Positions 58,710 to 64,000 of a DNA stretch of 64,000 nucleotides are shown here, in pieces; position 1 is the stretch's first letter, and each line of letters opens with the position of its first letter. This stretch comes from Cranoglanis bouderius. Its lineage: Eukaryota > Chordata > Actinopteri > Siluriformes > Cranoglanididae. Made by a program: the position numbers and the translations under genes. The DNA lies in assembly GCA_023630585.1 (NCBI GenBank), contig CM042542.1, forward strand, positions 21,052,279-21,116,278, read 5' to 3'. The notes beneath the pieces were generated by a model. That model made no database searches. It was not told the origin of the DNA and saw nothing but the letters and a program-made list of their open reading frames with translations.

Positions 58710-61700
58710 GTCTCATCGACATCACATCAACACCACATCACGTCAACATCAACATCGAATCAACATCACAGCAACATCACAGCAACATCTCACCAACATC
58801 ACTTCACAGCAACATCTCATCGACATCACATCAATATAACATCAACATCATTTCAACATCACAGCAACATCGAGTCAAAATCACAGCAACATCTCAGCAA
58901 CATCACATCAACATCACACTAACGTCACATCGACACCACATCACCCTCACATCAACATCACATCAACATCACATTAACCTCGAATCAACATCACAGCAAC
59001 ATCTCAGCAACACCACATCAACATCTCATCATCACATCAACATCAAATCAGCATCACATCAAAATCACAGCAACATCTCAGCAACATCACATAAACATCA
59101 CAGCAACATCTCATCAACATCGCATCAACAGCACTTCAACATCATGTAAACATCACATCAACGTCGAATCAACATCACAGCAACATCTCAGCAATATCAC
59201 ATTGACATCACATCGACATATCAACATCACATCAACATCACATCAACATCACGCCAACATCACATCAACATCGAATCAACGTCACTCCAATATCACATCA
59301 ACATGGAATCAACATCACAGCAGCATCTCAGCAACATCACATCAACATCACATCAACATCACGTCAACATCACATCAACATCACAGCAACATCTCAGCAA
59401 CATCACATAAAAATCACAGCAACATCGACATCACAACAACATGGAATCAACATCACAGCAAAATCGCAACATCACATCAACATCACAGCAACATCACATC
59501 GACATCACAACAACATCGAATCAACATCACAGCAACATCGCAACAACATCACATCAACATCACAGCAACATCACATCAACACCACATCACGTCAACATCA
59601 ACATCGAATCAACATCACAGCAACATCACCGCAACATCACAACAACATCGAATGAACATCACAGCAATATCGCAACAACATCACATCAACACCACAGCAA
59701 CATCGACATCACATCAACATCGAATCAACATCACAGAAAAATCTCAGCGACATCACATCGACATCACAGCAACATCTATCGACATCACATCAACATCACA
59801 GCAACATCTCAGCAACATCACATCATCACATCAAAATCAACATCAAATCAACATCACGTATACATAACATTGACATCTCAACATCATCACATCGTCACAG
59901 CAACATCACCACATTACAGCAACATCTCACCTACATCACATCAACAACAGAGCAACATCTCAGCAACATCACAGCAATATCACATCGACATCACATCAAC
60001 ATAATCAACATCACATCATCACATCGACATCACAGCAACATCTCATCGACATCACATCAACATCACATCAAGATCACATCAACATCACGAATACATAACA
60101 TCGACATCTCAGCAACATCACATCGTCACAGCAAAATCACAACAACATAACAGCAACATCTCAGCATAATCACAACATCACTTCAAAATCGCAATTACAT
60201 CACATCAACATCTTATCGACATCACATCAACAATTCATCAACATCTCATCAACATCACGTATACATAACATTGAATTCTCAACATCATCACATCGTCACA
60301 GCAACATCACAACAACATCTCACTTACATCAAATCAACATCACAGCAACATCTCAGCAACATCACAGTAACATCTCAGTAACATCACATCAACATCTCAG
60401 CAACATCTCATCGACATCACATCAACATCACATCAACATCACAGCAACATCTCACCAACATCACATCACAGCAACATCACATCGACATCACATCAACGTA
60501 ACATCAACATCATTTCAACATCACAGCAACATCGAGTCAAAATCACAGCAACATCTCAGCAATATCACATTGACATCACATCGACATATCAACATCACAT
60601 CAACATCACGCCAACATCACATCAACATCGAATCAACGTCACTCCAATATCACATCAACATGGAATCAACATCACAGCAGCATCTCAGCAACATCACATC
60701 AACATCACATCAACATCACGTCAACATCACATCAACATCACAGCAACATCGACATCACAACAACATCGAATCAACATCACAGCAAAATCGCAACATCACA
60801 TCAACATAACAGCAACATCACATCATCAAAACAACATCGAATCAACATCACAGCAACATCGCAACAACATCACATCAACATCACAGCAACATCACATCAA
60901 CACCACATCACGTCAACATCAACATCGAATCAACATCACATCAACATCACAGCAACATCACATCGACATCACAACAACATCGAATAAACATCACAGCAAC
61001 ATCGCAACAACATCACATCAACATCACAGCAACATCACATCGACATCACATCAACACCACATCACGTCAACATCAACATCGAATCAACATCACAGCAACA
61101 TCACATCGACATCACATCAACACCACATCACGTCAACATCAACATCTCATCGACATCACGTCAACATCACATCCACATCACAGCAACATCTCAGAAACAT
61201 CACATCAACATCGAATCAACGTCACTCCAATATCACATCAACATGGAATCAACATCACAGCAGCATCTCAGCAACATCACATCAACATCACATCAACATC
61301 ACATCAACATCACGTCAACATCACATCAACACCGCATCAACACCACATAAACATCACAGCAAAATCTCAGCAACATCACATCAACACCACAGCAACATCT
61401 CTGACATCACATCAACATCGAATCAACATCAACGCAACATCACATCAACATCACATCAAGATCACATCAACATCACGAATACATAACATCGACATCTCAG
61501 CAACATCACATCGTCACAGCAAAATCACAACAACATAACAGCAACATCTCAGCATAATCACATCAACATCACAGCGACATCTAAGCAACATCACTTCAAC
61601 ATCGCAATTACATCACATCAACATCTCATCGACATCACATCAACAATTCATCAACATCTCATCAACATCACGTATACATAACATTGAAATCTCAACATCA

Positions 61701-64000
61701 TCACATCGTCACAGCAACATCACAGTAACATCTCAGTAACATCACATCAACATCTCAGCAACATCTCATCGACATCACATCAACATCACATCAACATCAC
61801 AGCAACATCTCACCAACATCGCATCACAGCAACATCACATCGACATCACATCAACGTAACATCAACATCATTTCAACATCACAGCAACATCGAGTCAAAA
61901 TCACAGCAACATCTCAGCAATATCACATTGACATCACATCGACATATCAACATCACATCAACATCGAATCAACGTCACTCCAATATCACATCAACATGGA
62001 ATCAAGATCACAGCAGCATCTCAGCAACATCACATCAACATCACATCAACATCACGTCAACATCACATCAACATCACAGCAACATCGACATCACAACAAC
62101 ATCGAATCAACATCACAGCAAAATCGCAACATCACATCAACATAACAGCAACATCACATCATCAAAACAACATCGAATCAACATCACAGCAACATCGCAA
62201 CAACATCACATCAACATCACAGCAACATCACATCAACACCACATCACGTCAACATCAACATCGAATCAACATCACATCAACATCACAGCAACATCACATC
62301 GACATCACAACAACATCGAATAAACATCACAGCAACATCGCAACAACATCACATCAACATCACAGCAACATCACATCGACATCACATCAACACCACATCA
62401 CGTCAACATCAACATCGAATCAACATCACAGCAACATCACATCGACATCACATCAACACCACATCACGTCAACATCAACATCTCATCGACATCACGTCAA
62501 CATCACATCCACATCACAGCAACATCTCAGAAACATCACATCAACATCGAATCAACGTCACTCCAATATCACATCAACATGGAATCAACATCACAGCAGC
62601 ATCTCAGCAACATCACATCAACATCACATCAACATCACATCAACATCACGTCAACATCACATCAACACCGCATCAACACCACATAAACATCACAGCAAAA
62701 TCTCAGCAACATCACATCAACACCACAGCAACATCTCCGACATCACATCAACATCGAATCAACATCAACGCAACATCACATCGACATCACAGCAACATCT
62801 CATCGACATCACATCAACATCACATCAAGATCACATCAACATCACGAATACATAACATCGACATCTCAGCAACATCACATCGTCACAGCAAAATCACAAC
62901 AACATAACAGCAACATCTCAGCATAATCACATCAACATCACAGCAACATCTCAGCAACATCACATAAAAATCACAGCAACATCGACATCACAACAACATG
63001 GAATCAACATCACAGCAAAATCGCAACATCACATCAACATCACAGCAACATCACATCGACATCACATCAACACCACATCATGTCAACATCAACATCGAAT
63101 CAACATCACAGCAACATCACCGCAACATCACAACAACATCGAATGAACATCACAGCAATATCGCAACATCACATCAACATCACAGCAACATCACATCAAC
63201 ACCACATCACGTCAACATCAACATCGAATCAACATAACAGCAACATCACATCAACATCACATCAACATCTCATCGACATCACGTCAACATCACATCAACA
63301 CCACATCAACATCACAGAAAAATCTCAGCAACATCACATCAACACCACAGCAACATCTCCGACATCACATCAACATCGAATCAACATCAAAGCAACATCA
63401 CATCGACATCACAGCAACATCTCATCGACATCACATCAACATCAAAGCAACATCACATCAACATCACAGCAACATCTCAGCAACATCACATCATCACATC
63501 AAAATCAACATCAAATCAACATCACGTATACATAACATTGACATCTCAACATCATCACATCGTCACAGCAACATCACCACATCACAGCAACATCTCACCT
63601 ACATCACATCAACAACAGAGCAACATCTCAGCAACATCACAGCAACATCTCAGTAACATCACATCAACATATCAGCATCATCACATCGACATCACCTCAA
63701 CATCACATCAACATCACATCAACATCACATCAAAATCACAGCAACATCTCAGCAACATCACATCACAGCAACATCTAATAGACATCACATCAACATAACA
63801 TCAACATCATTTCAAAATCACAGCAACATCGAGTCAAAATCACAGCAACATCTCAGCAACATCACATCAAGATCACACTAAAATCACATCGACATCACAT
63901 CACCCTCACATAAACATCACATCAACATCACATCAACCTTGAATCAACATCACAACAACATCTCAGCAAGACCACATCAACATCTCATCAACGTCACATC
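58710..64000 (+). repeat. 11-bp satellite, block 4 (continues beyond the window)
   Basis: Begins CTCATCGACATCAC directly after the minisatellite and runs to the end. It shares marker order with 24.2-34.1 kb. Inside, a unit of about 1.34-1.39 kb is repeated at 60.0-63.0 kb (CGAATACATAACATCGACAT at about 60,088, 61,475 and 62,844; CGTCACTCCAATATCACATC at about 61,220 and 62,556). Open frames up to 221 aa here are read-through only. Confidence 0.95.

Overview
The window looks like repeat-dense heterochromatin from a teleost fish. The evidence is an L2 (Maui-like) LINE with the characteristic fish L2 3' tail, a Tx1/L1-superfamily LINE, gypsy-like LTR elements, many (CA)n tracts and an AT-rich background. 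I see no host single-copy protein gene, tRNA or rRNA. The species cannot be named from this sequence alone.

Layout. 1-2,361: a unit of a ~701-bp repeat, pieces of a ~335-bp satellite and a solo LTR. 2,362-8,241: a degenerate LTR element with unusually long (~1.77 kb) LTRs, a polypurine tract, gag-like remnants and no visible pol. 8,242-9,729: a second LTR family and an inverted gag scrap, then an inverted LTR fragment. 9,730-11,542: 335-bp satellite with a perfect 86-bp-arm palindrome. 11,543-34,179: about 22 kb of an 11-bp satellite (consensus CATCAACATCA), interrupted once by two 335-bp units. 34,180-37,386: a 5'-truncated Tx1-type LINE with a 920+ codon open frame. 37,387-42,476: about 14 units of the 335-bp satellite. 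42,477-43,274: a short 11-bp satellite block. 43,275-44,855: a truncated, inactive L2 LINE. 44,865-45,240: three dinucleotide tracts. 45,745-52,013: a 701-bp tandem repeat split by a complete 4.2-kb LTR element. 52,014-58,709: rearranged LTRs and satellite pieces, including a duplicate of the left end of the window. 58,710-64,000: 11-bp satellite again.

Main points. (1) The many His/Gln/Ser/Thr/Asn/Ile-rich open frames are artefacts: the 11-bp unit has no stop codon in any + frame, and because 11 is not a multiple of 3 it translates as an 11-residue repeat in every frame. (2) The LTR element at 47,331-51,517 carries, in frame with its gag fragment, a zinc finger closely resembling the N-terminal C6H2 finger of methionine aminopeptidase 1, now interrupted by a stop at the position of a conserved Trp. 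This looks like a captured host exon. (3) The left end (1-2,945) duplicates 47,156-47,330 plus 51,518-54,243 and so preserves the empty site of that LTR element. (4) Both LINEs lie exactly at edges of the 11-bp satellite. (5) The satellite has higher-order structure with repeats of about 1.3 kb and 3.9 kb.
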